Below are positions 17,297 through 26,615 of a stretch of DNA of 64,000 nt, piece by piece. The position numbers were made by a program, and so were the translations under genes. A model generated the notes under the pieces. That model saw only the letters and a list, made by a program, of their open reading frames with translations. It had not been told where the DNA came from and made no database searches. How positions within the stretch are numbered: position 1 is the stretch's first letter; every line of letters begins with the position of its first letter. Source of the DNA: Oceanimonas doudoroffii (GTDB lineage Bacteria > Pseudomonadota > Gammaproteobacteria > Enterobacterales > Aeromonadaceae); NCBI RefSeq assembly GCF_002242685.1, contig NZ_NBIM01000001.1, positions 62,001 through 126,000 of the forward strand, read 5' to 3'.

Positions 17297-18241
17297 ATGA
17301 AAGATCATCAGCTCAGGGCGCTGGTTAAGGTGGCCGAAGAAGGCTCTATTCGCGGAGCGGCCCGCTCCCTGCATCTGAGCCAGAGTGCACTGACCAAGGC
17401 GCTGCGGGAGCTGGAGGCCGATCTGGGCACTCAGCTGCTGATCCGCAGCTACCGGGGGGTTGAATTTACCCCCGCGGGCCAGACCTTGCTGACCCGGGCA
17501 CGCCTGGCCTTGTCAACTCTGGACAGGGCGCGTGATGAAATTCGCTGGCTGCAGGGAGGCGCCGGGCTCAAGGTCACCGCGGCCATCACCACGGCCGTTG
17601 CCTCGACGGCCTTGCCGGCGGTGCTGAACGAGTTTGAGCGAGAGTTTCCGGACGTCAGCCTGCGGTTTATGGAAGGCATGCTGACCACGGTATTGCCCGG
17701 TCTACTGGAAGGACAGCTCGACTTTGCCATTGCCGTGGCCGAGCCGGAACAGCTGCCCTATGAGATCGCCTTCGAGCCTCTGACCCGTATCTTTTCCGAG
17801 CCGGTGGCACGGGAAGGACATCCGTTACTGGCCGCGACCGACTGGTCACAGATGGCGGATGCCCGCTGGGTGCTGAACCTGACCACCGGCAGTTCGGCCC
17901 AGCAGCTGGTGAACTGGCTCGATACCCAGAAGGTGTCGCTGTCACAGCGTATTGTGCATTGTGATTCGCCCTTGCTGATGGTGGAGTTGATCCGCCGTAC
18001 CGATCTGGTGGGCTTTGGCCCGCGGGTATTTTTTGAGGATCCGCTGTCCGGTTGCGGACTGTCCTGTTTTGATTCTCTGCCCAGGTTTCCGGCTCACGCG
18101 CTGGGCTTGCTTACCCTCAGGGGAGTACCGCTGAACCTGGGGGCGGAGCGTCTGGTCAGCCTGTTTCGACGCCGGATCACAGAACTGGAGCTGGCGCCCT
18201 CAGCCCCGAGCCGGGGGATAGACAGAGAGGAGAGTGAATAA
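17297..18241 (+). CDS. LysR-type transcriptional regulator
   Basis: A 314-residue LysR regulator. The winged helix-turn-helix spans about residues 1-60 (LRALVKVAEEGSIRGAARSLHLSQSALTKALRELE), followed by the linker helix and a periplasmic-binding-like effector domain. It lies divergent from the M20 hydrolase and YfcC transporter with 110 bases between, the standard layout for a LysR gene controlling its neighbour. AbgR-like control in response to an acyl-amino-acid is a reasonable guess. The start ATG at 17297 has only a weak ribosome site. Confidence 0.88.
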   Translation: MKDHQLRALVKVAEEGSIRGAARSLHLSQSALTKALRELEADLGTQLLIRSYRGVEFTPAGQTLLTRARLALSTLDRARDEIRWLQGGAGLKVTAAITTAVASTALPAVLNEFEREFPDVSLRFMEGMLTTVLPGLLEGQLDFAIAVAEPEQLPYEIAFEPLTRIFSEPVAREGHPLLAATDWSQMADARWVLNLTTGSSAQQLVNWLDTQKVSLSQRIVHCDSPLLMVELIRRTDLVGFGPRVFFEDPLSGCGLSCFDSLPRFPAHALGLLTLRGVPLNLGAERLVSLFRRRITELELAPSAPSRGIDREESE

Positions 18242-18268
18242 GGTGTAGTGGCAAAGCGAGCTGAGCTA

Positions 18269-18529
18269 TTACAGCGGCAGGCTATCCTGAGGCGGAGTGT
18301 GCTGTTGTTCAAGTTCCAGCTCCAGCTGTTTTTTACGGGCGGCGGCCAGCACCCGGCGCTTGCGATCCTGGCACAGACGGATCACGTCCCGGCGCTGGGC
18401 GGGGGTAAACTTGAGCCAGTTAAAGCGCTCTTCACGGCTGCGAAAGCAGCCCTTGCAGTAACCCCTGTTGTTGACCTGGCAGACGCCGATGCAGGGGCTG
18501 GGTACATCAAAAAACTCCAGTTGCTCCAT
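18269..18529 (-). CDS. DUF1289 domain protein
   Basis: An 86-residue small protein with the DUF1289 cysteine pattern: SPCIGVCQVN then GYCKGCFRSREE, followed by a basic helical tail. DUF1289 proteins are common in proteobacteria and probably bind a metal through the four cysteines; their role is unknown. GAGG lies seven bases before the start. It stands 49 bases downstream of puuB on the same strand and may be cotranscribed with it by read-through, but there is no evidence of a polyamine role. Confidence 0.8.
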   Translation of the reverse strand: MEQLEFFDVPSPCIGVCQVNNRGYCKGCFRSREERFNWLKFTPAQRRDVIRLCQDRKRRVLAAARKKQLELELEQQHTPPQDSLPL

Positions 18530-18578
18530 TGAGCCGCCTCCCTGTTACCGCCTTCACTGGAGCATATTCCGCTCACAT

Positions 18579-19853
18579 TTACAACAGATCCCGCAGCCGG
18601 TACCAGGCCATGGCCAGCACCAGTGCCGGGGTGCGCAGCAGCCGGCCGCCGGGAAAGTCGCGGTGGGGTATGCGGGAAAACAGATCGAAACGCTCGGCGC
18701 TGCCGGCAATGGCGTCGGCCATCAGGCTGCCGGCCATGCCGGTGAGGGCAATGCCATGGCCGGAAAACCCTTGCGCAAAATACACATTGCCGTTCAGCCG
18801 GCCAAAGTGGGGAGCCCGGTTCATGGTAATGCCCACATAGCCGCCCCAGGTGTATTGCTGCTTGACCCCTTCCAGCTGTGGGAACACATGGCGCAGGCGC
18901 TTGCCCATGGAGGCCGCCAGGTTCACCGGATCCAGGCCCGAGTAGCTGACCCGACCACCAAACAGCAGCCGGTGGTCGGCGCTCAGGCGAAAATAATCGA
19001 GCACAAAATTGATGTCGGCTACCGCCATGTTGTTGGTAATCAGGGCGTTGGCCCGCTCCTCGCCCAGGGGCTCGGTGGCGGTGATATAGGTGCCCACCGG
19101 CATGATCTTGCGCTCAATGTCAGGGGCGATGCCGTCGAGGTAGGCGTTGCCACACAGCAGCAGGTGACGGCAGCGCACCACGCCATGCGGCGTGTGCACC
19201 ACCGGGTGTTCGCCCTGCTCAATGCGGGTGGCGGGGGTGTACTCAAAGAATTGCGCGCCGGCCTCGGCGGCGGCTTTCGCCAGCCCCAGGGTGTAATTAA
19301 GCGGGTGCACATGGCCGCTGGCGGCGTCATAGAGGCCGCCGAGATAGGCATCGGTGCTCATGTGCTCGCGCACTCGCTCTTTGCTCCACATTTCCAGCGA
19401 GTCGTAGCCATAATCCTTGCGCAGGCTGTCGGCCCAGTGCTCCAGCTCTTTCATGTGCCTGGGCTTGACTGCCGCATGCAGGTGGCCGTCTGCCAGATCA
19501 CACTGAATGTCATGCTGATCGATGCGCCGGCGCATTTGCGTGAGGGATTCCACCGAGATATCCCATAGCTGCCGGCTGATGGTGTCGCCCACCAGCTTTT
19601 TAAGGGTGGGCTGCTCGCAGGCATAGCCAAAAATCATCTGTCCACCGCTGCGGCCCGAGGCACCCCAGCCGACCCGGCGGCTTTCCAGCACCGCCACGCT
19701 GTACCCCCGTTCGGCAAGATTGAGCGCGGCGGCACAGCCGGTGATGCCGCCCCCTACAACGCACACGTCCACCTCCAGGTTGTCGTGCAGGGTGGGATGC
19801 TTCGGCGCCGGGTGGGCGGAGGCGGCGTAATAGGAATCGGCGTGTGGCTGCAT
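18579..19853 (-). CDS. puuB: gamma-glutamylputrescine oxidase (FAD-dependent)
   Basis: A 424-residue DAO-superfamily oxidoreductase. The N-terminal Rossmann motif VCVVGGGITGCAAALNLAERG binds FAD, GWGASGRSGGQMIFGY is the typical covalent or flavin-loop region of PuuB relatives, and GFSGHGIALTGMAG closes the fold. PuuB oxidises gamma-glutamylputrescine to gamma-glutamyl-aminobutyraldehyde with release of ammonia and H2O2. AGGAG precedes the ATG by five bases. It follows the glutamine-synthetase-like gene by 15 bases on the same strand, so glutamylation and oxidation genes form one operon. The aldehyde dehydrogenase PuuC and hydrolase PuuD are not in the window. Confidence 0.88.
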   Translation of the reverse strand: MQPHADSYYAASAHPAPKHPTLHDNLEVDVCVVGGGITGCAAALNLAERGYSVAVLESRRVGWGASGRSGGQMIFGYACEQPTLKKLVGDTISRQLWDISVESLTQMRRRIDQHDIQCDLADGHLHAAVKPRHMKELEHWADSLRKDYGYDSLEMWSKERVREHMSTDAYLGGLYDAASGHVHPLNYTLGLAKAAAEAGAQFFEYTPATRIEQGEHPVVHTPHGVVRCRHLLLCGNAYLDGIAPDIERKIMPVGTYITATEPLGEERANALITNNMAVADINFVLDYFRLSADHRLLFGGRVSYSGLDPVNLAASMGKRLRHVFPQLEGVKQQYTWGGYVGITMNRAPHFGRLNGNVYFAQGFSGHGIALTGMAGSLMADAIAGSAERFDLFSRIPHRDFPGGRLLRTPALVLAMAWYRLRDLL

Positions 19854-19868
19854 AAAGGCTCCTAAATC

Positions 19869-21233
19869 CTAAACCAGGTGCTGATACCACTGGTATTCCA
19901 GCGGCGTCACGTGTTGATCGAATTCGGCCAGCTCAAAGCGCTTGTTGATAAGGTAGGCCCGGTGAAACTCCTTGCCCAGGTATTGCGACAGCCGGTGTGA
20001 CTGGGCAAAGCGGTCCAGGGCGCTTTGCCAGCGGTAGGGCAGCAACGGCAAATCCAGCTTGTTGGCATCGCCCTGAATGGGGGCGGGTGGGTGCAATTGC
20101 TCGGTCAGGCCGTGATCCACCGCGGCAAGGATGGCCGCCACCACCAGGTAGGGGTTGGCGTCGGCACCGGCCACCCTGTGCTCCAGCCGGGTATTGGCCG
20201 GATCGCCGGACGGAATGCGCACCGCCACGGTGCGGTTGTCAAAGCCCCAGCTGGCGTGCAGGGGCACATACATATGGGGTTGCAGCCGGCGAAAGGAGTT
20301 GGCATTGGGGGCAAACAGCGCCATCGACTCCGGCAGCATGCTAAGGGTGCCGGCAATGGCCTGGCGCAGCAATTCGTGATCGCCGGCAAACACATTGTTG
20401 CCGTCGTCGTCGAGCAGGCTGACGTGAATATGCATGCCGGAGCCGGTCTGACCGTTATAGGGCTTGGCCATAAAGGTGGCGTACATGCCCTGCTTGATGG
20501 CGATGGCCTTGATCGCCCGCTTGAGCAGAATGGCCTGATCGCAGGCGGCCACGGCGTCGTGCTGATGGGCCAGGTTGATTTCAAACTGGCCCGGGGCGTA
20601 TTCGGCCACGGCGTTGTCGGCGGGAATGCGCTGCAGTTTGCACACCTCGGCCACCTGCACCAGAAAGTCCTCCCAGCTGTCGAGATCGTCCAGGGAATAC
20701 ACCTGAGTGTCGTGCATGCGCTCGTCGGTACCGGGCAGAATGGGGGCCTGGGGCAGGCCGTCGGCGCCTTCCTTTTGATCCACCAGATAGAACTCCAGCT
20801 CCACCGCCACACAGGGGTGCAGCCCCTTTTCCTTGAGCCGGGTAAGTACGCCCTGCAGCACATGGCGCGGATCCGCAAAGAAGGGGCTGCCGTCCAGATC
20901 TTCCATGGTCATCATGATCTGCCCGGACGGGGTCTTGTGCCAGGGTACCGGTGCCAGGGTGTGGGGTAGCAGCCGGCAGGTGCGGTCGCTGTCCCCTTGC
21001 GCCAGGCCCATGCCGGTTTCCTCCACCGTCTGGCCGGTAATGTCGAGGGCAAACACCGAGGCGGGCAGGCTGACGCCCTGCTCCAGGGCCTTTTCAAAGG
21101 CGCTGGTCTGAATGCGTTTGCCGCGGATCACGCCGTTGATGTCGCACAGCATGAGATCGACGGACTGAAATTCCGCCCAGGGCGGGCTGGCGTCGGAATG
21201 GGCGGCGCGGGGCCGGTTGCGGGCTTTGGTCAT
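19869..21233 (-). CDS. spuI: gamma-glutamylpolyamine synthetase, glutamine-synthetase family
   Basis: A 454-residue glutamine-synthetase-fold enzyme of the PuuA/SpuI type. It ligates glutamate to putrescine or another polyamine using ATP. Core motifs are FQSVDLMLCDINGVIRGKRI (N-terminal beta-grasp), VAVELEFYLVD (metal glutamates), GQFEINL, GSGMHIHVSLLD and NANSFRRLQP, RTVAVRIPSG and EHRVAGADANPYL. The tyrosine adenylylation loop of GlnA is not evident. The start at 21233 has AAGGA seven bases upstream. It is divergent from a second paralogue (21449), with puuB immediately downstream. The layout mirrors the Pseudomonas spuI/spuB arrangement, though which paralogue prefers putrescine cannot be read from sequence. 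Confidence 0.88.
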   Translation of the reverse strand: MTKARNRPRAAHSDASPPWAEFQSVDLMLCDINGVIRGKRIQTSAFEKALEQGVSLPASVFALDITGQTVEETGMGLAQGDSDRTCRLLPHTLAPVPWHKTPSGQIMMTMEDLDGSPFFADPRHVLQGVLTRLKEKGLHPCVAVELEFYLVDQKEGADGLPQAPILPGTDERMHDTQVYSLDDLDSWEDFLVQVAEVCKLQRIPADNAVAEYAPGQFEINLAHQHDAVAACDQAILLKRAIKAIAIKQGMYATFMAKPYNGQTGSGMHIHVSLLDDDGNNVFAGDHELLRQAIAGTLSMLPESMALFAPNANSFRRLQPHMYVPLHASWGFDNRTVAVRIPSGDPANTRLEHRVAGADANPYLVVAAILAAVDHGLTEQLHPPAPIQGDANKLDLPLLPYRWQSALDRFAQSHRLSQYLGKEFHRAYLINKRFELAEFDQHVTPLEYQWYQHLV

Positions 21234-21448
21234 GGGGCTGTCCTTAAGGGCTGATGCACGTCTTCCCTGTGGGTGCATGGCTGCACAACTGTTTAATATC
21301 AACGAAATATTGTTAAATTTTAACCGGGTCTGTTTAGTGTGGCAAAAAGGCCGTTTTTTTCTTGCCCGTTATCTATGTCTATGTCTAGCATACTTTTACA
21401 CCAATATGGACTATGCTGACGAGTGTGTCTTTCACCCAGAGCTTCACT
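21234..21448. promoter_or_regulatory. divergent promoter region of the two polyamine ligase genes
   Basis: This 215-base AT-rich gap separates the two divergent glutamine-synthetase-like genes. It holds an imperfect inverted repeat bounded by TTTAA and TTAAA (about 21291-21318) around ATATCAACGAAATAT, and a short tandem CTATGT repeat (about 21373-21384). A repressor of the PuuR type could bind the inverted repeat, but its sequence was not matched to a proven operator. Confidence 0.45.
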
Positions 21449-22807
21449 ATGAGTGTTCAAGATCCTGAAAATCGCAATATGGAGTGGCTGCGCCAATGGA
21501 TGCAGCAGCATGCCATCACCGAGGTGGAATGCTTGTTGCCCGACTTTACCGGCAATGCCAGGGGCAAGATACTGCCGGCCAGCAAGTTTCTGAAAGAAGG
21601 TGGCATGCGTCTGCCCGACAATATCTTTCTGCAGACCGTGAACGGTGACTGGCCCGACGATGACAACATCGACTGGACCGAACGCGACATGGAGCTGCAT
21701 GCCGACATCAACACGCCCCGGCTGGTGCCCTGGGCCAGCGAGCCGACCGCCCAGGTGATCCACGATTGCTTTGACAGTGACGGCAACCCGGTGGAAATCG
21801 CCCCGCGCAGCGTGCTGCGCCGCGTGCTCAAGCTGTATGAAGAGCGGGGCTGGCGCCCGGTGGTGGCGCCGGAGCTGGAGTTCTTTCTGGTCAAGAAAAA
21901 CGAAGACTGGGACTACCCCCTGGAGCCGCCCATCGGTCGCAACGGCCGGCCGGAGACCGCCCGCCAGTCGTTCAGCATCGATGCGGTCAACGAGTTCGAT
22001 CCCATCTTTGAGGAAATGTACGACTTCTGCGAGGCCCAGGAGCTGGAGGTGGATACCCTGATCCATGAGTCGGGGGCGGCGCAGATGGAGGTGAACTTCA
22101 TTCATGGCGACGCCCTGGATTTGGCGGACCAGGTGTTTCTGTTCAAGCGCACCATGCGCGAGGCGGCCATGCGCCACAACGTGTATGCCACCTTTATGGC
22201 CAAGCCGATGAAAAACGAGCCCGGCAGTGCCATGCATATTCACCAGAGCCTGGTAGACGTTGACGGCAACAACCTGTTCGCCAACCCCGACGGCAGCCAC
22301 AGCGAGCTGTTTCTGCACTTTATCGGCGGCATGCAGCGCTACATTCCCAGCGCCGTGGCGCTGTTCGCCCCCAACGTCAACTCCTATCGCCGGCTGGCCT
22401 TTGGCGACTCGGCGCCGCGCAACATGGCCTGGGGCGAAGACAACCGCACCGTGGGCCTGCGGGTGCCGCGCTCGGAGCTGGCCGACAGGCGCATTGAGAA
22501 CCGTTTTGCCGGCGCCGATGCCAACCCTTATCTGGCGCTGGCGGCCAGCCTGGCCTGCGGTTACCTCGGCATGGTCCATGGCCTGCCGCCTACCGAGCAG
22601 GTGGAAGGCAGCGCCTACAACATGCCCTTTGGCCTGGCCCGCAGCCTGGAGGAGGCGTTGCTGGAGCTGGAACAGTGCGAGGAGCTGAAGCAGATCCTGG
22701 GGCCGCGCTTTGTAAATGCCTTTATTGCGGTCAAGCGCAAGGAATACGAGGCCTTCTTTACCGTGATCAGCGCCTGGGAGCGGGAGTTTCTGCTGCTGAA
22801 CGTGTAG
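21449..22807 (+). CDS. spuB: glutamine-synthetase-family protein, probable polyamine ligase
   Basis: A 452-residue paralogue of the previous enzyme, first gene of the spuBCD-potGHI run. It carries the same fold markers: ECLLPDFTGNARGKIL, VVAPELEFFLVKK, GAAQMEVNFIHGD, SAMHIHQSLVDVDG, NVNSYRRL, DNRTVGLRVPRSE and ENRFAGADANPYL. The ATG at 21449 has only a weak AGAG upstream; an in-frame ATG at 21413 would add 12 residues. The two enzymes are clearly diverged, so they may act on different polyamines or different ends of spermidine. In the Pseudomonas spu operon the equivalent gene is spuB; the spuA hydrolase gene that normally lies beside it is absent here. Confidence 0.86.
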   Translation: MSVQDPENRNMEWLRQWMQQHAITEVECLLPDFTGNARGKILPASKFLKEGGMRLPDNIFLQTVNGDWPDDDNIDWTERDMELHADINTPRLVPWASEPTAQVIHDCFDSDGNPVEIAPRSVLRRVLKLYEERGWRPVVAPELEFFLVKKNEDWDYPLEPPIGRNGRPETARQSFSIDAVNEFDPIFEEMYDFCEAQELEVDTLIHESGAAQMEVNFIHGDALDLADQVFLFKRTMREAAMRHNVYATFMAKPMKNEPGSAMHIHQSLVDVDGNNLFANPDGSHSELFLHFIGGMQRYIPSAVALFAPNVNSYRRLAFGDSAPRNMAWGEDNRTVGLRVPRSELADRRIENRFAGADANPYLALAASLACGYLGMVHGLPPTEQVEGSAYNMPFGLARSLEEALLELEQCEELKQILGPRFVNAFIAVKRKEYEAFFTVISAWEREFLLLNV

Positions 22808-22837
22808 CACGTTAACCATGTCGACAGGGAGTTGATC

Positions 22838-24211
22838 ATGCCAGAGTCAAACAAGGAAGCACTGCAGCGGCTGGATGCGGCCCATCACCTGCATCCGTTC
22901 ACCGACGGTCGGGCCCTGCAGCAAAAGGGCACACGAGTGATCGAGCGGGGCGAGGGGGTCTACCTGTGGGACGCCGACGGCAACCGCATTCTTGACGGCA
23001 TGGCCGGGCTCTGGTGCGTCAACCTGGGCTACGGCCGGCAAGAGCTGATCGAGGCGGCGGATGCCCAGCTGCGGCAGCTGCCCTACTACAACCTGTTTTT
23101 TCAGACCACTCATCCGCCGGCGGCAAGGCTTGCCGCCACCCTGGCCGGGCTGCTGCCCGGCGATTTGCACCACTTGTTTTTTACCGGCTCCGGCTCCGAG
23201 TGCAACGACACCGTCGTGCGCATGGTGCGCCACTTCTGGGCCGAGCGTGGCCGGCCCGAACGACGGGTTATCATCAGCCGCAACAATGCCTATCACGGCT
23301 CCACCCTGGCCGGGGCGTCCCTGGGCGGCATGAAACCCATGCATGGCCAGGGGGGCTTGCCGCTGCCCGACATGGTGCATATCGACCAGCCCTACCACTT
23401 TGGTGAGGGGCGAGACACCGATCCTCATGCCTTCGGCCTGGAGCGGGCGCGGCAGCTTGAGCGAAAAATTCTGGCGCTGGGTCCGGAGCGAGTGGCGGCC
23501 TTTATCGGCGAGCCCGTGCAGGGTGCCGGTGGTGTGATCATTCCCCCCGACGGCTACTGGCCGGAAATTCAGCGCATCTGCCAAAAGTACGACGTCCTGC
23601 TGGTGATGGATGAAGTGATCTGCGGCTTTGGCCGCACCGGCCACTGGTTTGCCAGTGAGTATTACGGTCTGGCGCCGGATCTGCTGTGCATGGCCAAGGG
23701 CATCACGTCGGGCTACCAGCCCCTGGGCGCCGTGGCGGTGGGTGACAGAGTGGCGGAAACACTGATCAACGGCGGCGAGTTCTTTCACGGCTTTACTTAT
23801 TCGGGGCATCCGGTGGCCTGCGCCGTGGCCCAGGCCTGCATCGAGGTGATGCAGCGGGAGCAGGTCGTCGAGCGGGTGCGTGACGATATCGGCCCCTACC
23901 TGCAGCGGCGCTGGGCCAGCCTGGGTGATCATCCCCTGGTGGGAGAAACCCGGGGGTTGGGGCTACTGGCGGCGCTGGAGCTGGTGGCCGACCAGGCCAC
24001 CCTGCAACGTTTTCCCACAGACACCGGTGCCGGCCTTATCTGCCGCGAACACTGTTTTGAACAGGGACTGGTGATGCGGGCGGTGGGCGACACCATGATC
24101 ATCTCGCCACCCCTGGTGATCACTCACGAGCAGGTGGACGAACTCGTGGAAAAGGCCCGACGCGCCCTGGATTTGACCCTCTCTACCCTCAGCAACCAAC
24201 AAGGAAAGTAA
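22838..24211 (+). CDS. spuC: putrescine-pyruvate aminotransferase (class III, PLP)
   Basis: A 457-residue class-III aminotransferase. It has the omega-aminotransferase signature: LWDADGNRILDGMAGLWCVNLGYG, FTGSGSECNDTVVRM, the PLP aspartate segment VMDEVICGFGRTG and the Schiff-base lysine in MAKGITSGYQPLG. SpuC transfers the amino group of putrescine to pyruvate, giving 4-aminobutanal and alanine. GGGAG lies six bases before ATG 22838; the upstream TTG at 22832 is less likely. It lies 30 bases after spuB and two bases before spuD. An alanine dehydrogenase gene further along the island (29611) can recycle the alanine. Confidence 0.88.
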   Translation: MPESNKEALQRLDAAHHLHPFTDGRALQQKGTRVIERGEGVYLWDADGNRILDGMAGLWCVNLGYGRQELIEAADAQLRQLPYYNLFFQTTHPPAARLAATLAGLLPGDLHHLFFTGSGSECNDTVVRMVRHFWAERGRPERRVIISRNNAYHGSTLAGASLGGMKPMHGQGGLPLPDMVHIDQPYHFGEGRDTDPHAFGLERARQLERKILALGPERVAAFIGEPVQGAGGVIIPPDGYWPEIQRICQKYDVLLVMDEVICGFGRTGHWFASEYYGLAPDLLCMAKGITSGYQPLGAVAVGDRVAETLINGGEFFHGFTYSGHPVACAVAQACIEVMQREQVVERVRDDIGPYLQRRWASLGDHPLVGETRGLGLLAALELVADQATLQRFPTDTGAGLICREHCFEQGLVMRAVGDTMIISPPLVITHEQVDELVEKARRALDLTLSTLSNQQGK

Positions 24212-24212
24212 C

Positions 24213-25319
24213 ATGACGCCACATGCTAAGTTGAACACCGGCCTGCTGGCCGCCGGTGTGGTCCTGGCCCTGAACGCACAGGCCCAGGAGCCGTCACAGG
24301 TCAATTTCTACAACTGGTCGGACTATATTGCCGAAAACACCCTGGCCAATTTCACCGAGCAAACCGGCATTGCCGTGACCTATGACGTGTTTGACTCCAA
24401 CGAGGTACTGGAGGCCAAGCTGCTTGCCGGCAATACCGGCTTTGATGTGGTGGTGCCCACCGGCGACTTTATGGGACGGCAGATCCAGGCCGGGGCCTTC
24501 CTGCCCCTGGACAAGTCCAAACTGCCCAATTACGACAACCTGGATCCGCGTATCATGGCGTTGCTGGAAGACAAGGATCCCGGCAACCAGTTTGGTATTC
24601 CCTATTTATGGGGTACCACCGGCATCGGCTATAACGTCGACAAGGTCAGGGAAGCCCTGGGTGAGGATGCCCCGGTGGACTCCTGGGATCTGGTGATGAA
24701 GCCGGAAAACCTGGAAAAGCTGGCCCAGTGCGGCGTGGCCTTTCTCGATGCGCCCACCGAAATCTTTGCCGCCGCCCTTAACTATCAGGGCCTGGACCCC
24801 AACAGCACCAATCTGAGTGATTACCGTGGCCCGGCCACCGAGCTGATGATGAAGCTTCGGCCCCATATCACCTATTTCCACTCGTCCAAGTACATCAACG
24901 ATCTGGCCAACGGCGATATCTGCGTGGCGGTGGGCTGGTCCGGCGACATACTGCAGGCGCGGGATCGGGCCGATGAGGCGGGCAGGGGGGTGCAGGTGGC
25001 TTATCGCATTCCCAAGGAAGGTGCGTTGATGTGGGTGGACATGCTTACCATTCCCAAGGACGCCAACCACCCGGACAACGCCCACAAGCTGATTAACTAC
25101 CTGCTTAAGCCGGAGGTGATCGGTGAGGTGTCCAACTACGTGGCCTACGCCAATCCCAACAAAAACGCCAATGAGTTTGTGGATGCGGAAATACTGAACG
25201 ACCCGGGCATTTACCCCAGCCAGGAAGTGGCGGACAAGCTGTATACCGCCAAGCTGCTGCCGCAAAAGGTAAACCGGGCCATTACCCGTGCCTGGACCCG
25301 GGTCAAGACCGGTAAGTAA
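24213..25319 (+). CDS. spuD: polyamine ABC transporter periplasmic binding protein
   Basis: A 368-residue PotF/SpuD-type binding protein with a cleavable signal peptide ending AQAQ. Mature-protein landmarks are VNFYNWSDYIAENTL, YDVFDSNEVLEAKLLAG, GIPYLWGTTGIGYN, VGWSGDILQARDRA and the C-terminal YPSQEVADKLY. Aromatic and acidic residues that hold diamines in this family (W/Y and D) are present. AAGGAAAG lies before the ATG. The ABC ATPase gene starts 164 bases on, after a hairpin that may help keep the binding protein in excess. The second Pseudomonas binding protein SpuE (spermidine) is missing. Confidence 0.92.
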   Translation: MTPHAKLNTGLLAAGVVLALNAQAQEPSQVNFYNWSDYIAENTLANFTEQTGIAVTYDVFDSNEVLEAKLLAGNTGFDVVVPTGDFMGRQIQAGAFLPLDKSKLPNYDNLDPRIMALLEDKDPGNQFGIPYLWGTTGIGYNVDKVREALGEDAPVDSWDLVMKPENLEKLAQCGVAFLDAPTEIFAAALNYQGLDPNSTNLSDYRGPATELMMKLRPHITYFHSSKYINDLANGDICVAVGWSGDILQARDRADEAGRGVQVAYRIPKEGALMWVDMLTIPKDANHPDNAHKLINYLLKPEVIGEVSNYVAYANPNKNANEFVDAEILNDPGIYPSQEVADKLYTAKLLPQKVNRAITRAWTRVKTGK

Positions 25320-25338
25320 GCAGGTTTGAAGTAAAAAA

Positions 25339-25370
25339 GGCAGGCGCAGGAGGGGCTACTTGCGTCTGCC
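25339..25370 (+). other. intercistronic hairpin between binding protein and transporter genes
   Basis: GGCAGGCGCA pairs over ten positions (one G-U) with TGCGTCTGCC across a 12-base loop. It begins 20 bases after the spuD stop, without a T-run. Such structures commonly stabilise the upstream message or partly terminate transcription in ABC transporter operons. That function is inference. Confidence 0.55.
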
Positions 25371-25483
25371 CGGGGTATTCCTTGTCATGCCCGCTTGGGT
25401 GGTTGGCTGAATGGACTCCCGCCCGCGCGGAGTGACAAGGTCTTAAGCAATAAAGAAGTAGGGCAAGCAACACGGAGGCAAGC

Positions 25484-26605
25484 ATGCCGGAACAGGAACA
25501 ACCGGTCAGTACGGAAACGACGCCCTTTCTGGAATTGCGGGGCGTCAGCAAATTCTATGACGGGCAGCCGGCGGTGGATGACGTCAGCCTGCAAATCCCC
25601 CGGGGGGAAATCTTTGCCCTGCTCGGGGCTTCGGGCTGTGGCAAGTCGACCCTGCTGCGCATGCTGGCCGGCTTTGAGCCGCCCAGCCGGGGCGAGATCT
25701 TTCTCGACGGGGTCGACATTGGCGAGGTGCCGCCCTATGACAGGCCCATCAACATGATGTTTCAGTCCTATGCGCTGTTTCCCCACATGACGGTGGAAGC
25801 CAATATCGCCTTTGGCCTGAAGCAGGACAAGCTGCCCAGGGCCGAGATCGCCAGCAGAGTGGCGGAAATGCTCAGGCTGGTGCACATGGAAGACTATGCC
25901 AAACGCAAGCCCCACCAGCTCTCCGGAGGTCAGCGGCAGCGGGTGGCGCTGGCCCGCAGCCTGGCCAAACGGCCCAAGCTGCTGCTGCTGGACGAGCCCA
26001 TGGGCGCGCTCGACAAAAAGCTCAGGGAAGAAATGCAGCTGGAGCTGGTGAACATCATCGAGAGCGTGGGCGTGACCTGCGTCATGGTGACCCACGATCA
26101 GGAAGAGGCCATGACCATGGCCGGGCGTATCGCCATCATGAACAAGGGCCGGCTGGTGCAGGTGGGTGAGCCGCTGGATGTGTATGAATACCCCAATTGC
26201 CGTTTCAGCGCCGAGTTTATCGGCTCGGTCAATGTGTTTGAGGGCGAGCTGACCCGCAATGAGGCCGACAGTGCCCTGATCCGCTGTGCCGATCTGGCGC
26301 AGCCGCTGCAGATCAACCACGGCGTGTCCATCGGTGAAGGGCTGCCCATCATGATAGCGGTGCGTCCGGAAAAGATGCAGCTGACCCTGAGTGAGCCGGC
26401 CCAGGCCAACAACCGGCTGTCCGGCATCGTGGACGAGATTGCGTATCTCGGGGATGTGTCCATCTATCACGTGCGCCTGTCCTCGGGCAAACGCATTCTG
26501 GCCACCCTGCCCAATGTCGACCGGCACAGACGCAACAGCCCCACCTGGGGTGACAGCGTGCATTTGAGCTGGGAAGCGGACAGCTGCGCCGTGCTGATGA
26601 CCTGA
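25484..26605 (+). CDS. potG: polyamine ABC transporter ATPase
   Basis: A 373-residue ABC ATPase of the PotA/PotG group (SpuF in Pseudomonas). Walker A is [11 protein letters not shown], the Q-loop FQSYALFPH, the signature [16 protein letters not shown], Walker [13 protein letters not shown] and the switch MVTHDQEEA. The C-terminal TOBE-type domain (about residues 290-373) contains [15 protein letters not shown] stands five bases before ATG 25484. It energises uptake through PotH/PotI with SpuD as receptor. The order ATPase-permease-permease is as in potFGHI of E. coli. Confidence 0.94.
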   Translation: MPEQEQPVSTETTPFLELRGVSKFYDGQPAVDDVSLQIPRGEIFALLGASGCGKSTLLRMLAGFEPPSRGEIFLDGVDIGEVPPYDRPINMMFQSYALFPHMTVEANIAFGLKQDKLPRAEIASRVAEMLRLVHMEDYAKRKPHQLSGGQRQRVALARSLAKRPKLLLLDEPMGALDKKLREEMQLELVNIIESVGVTCVMVTHDQEEAMTMAGRIAIMNKGRLVQVGEPLDVYEYPNCRFSAEFIGSVNVFEGELTRNEADSALIRCADLAQPLQINHGVSIGEGLPIMIAVRPEKMQLTLSEPAQANNRLSGIVDEIAYLGDVSIYHVRLSSGKRILATLPNVDRHRRNSPTWGDSVHLSWEADSCAVLMT

Positions 26606-26615
26606 GGAGGTGACG

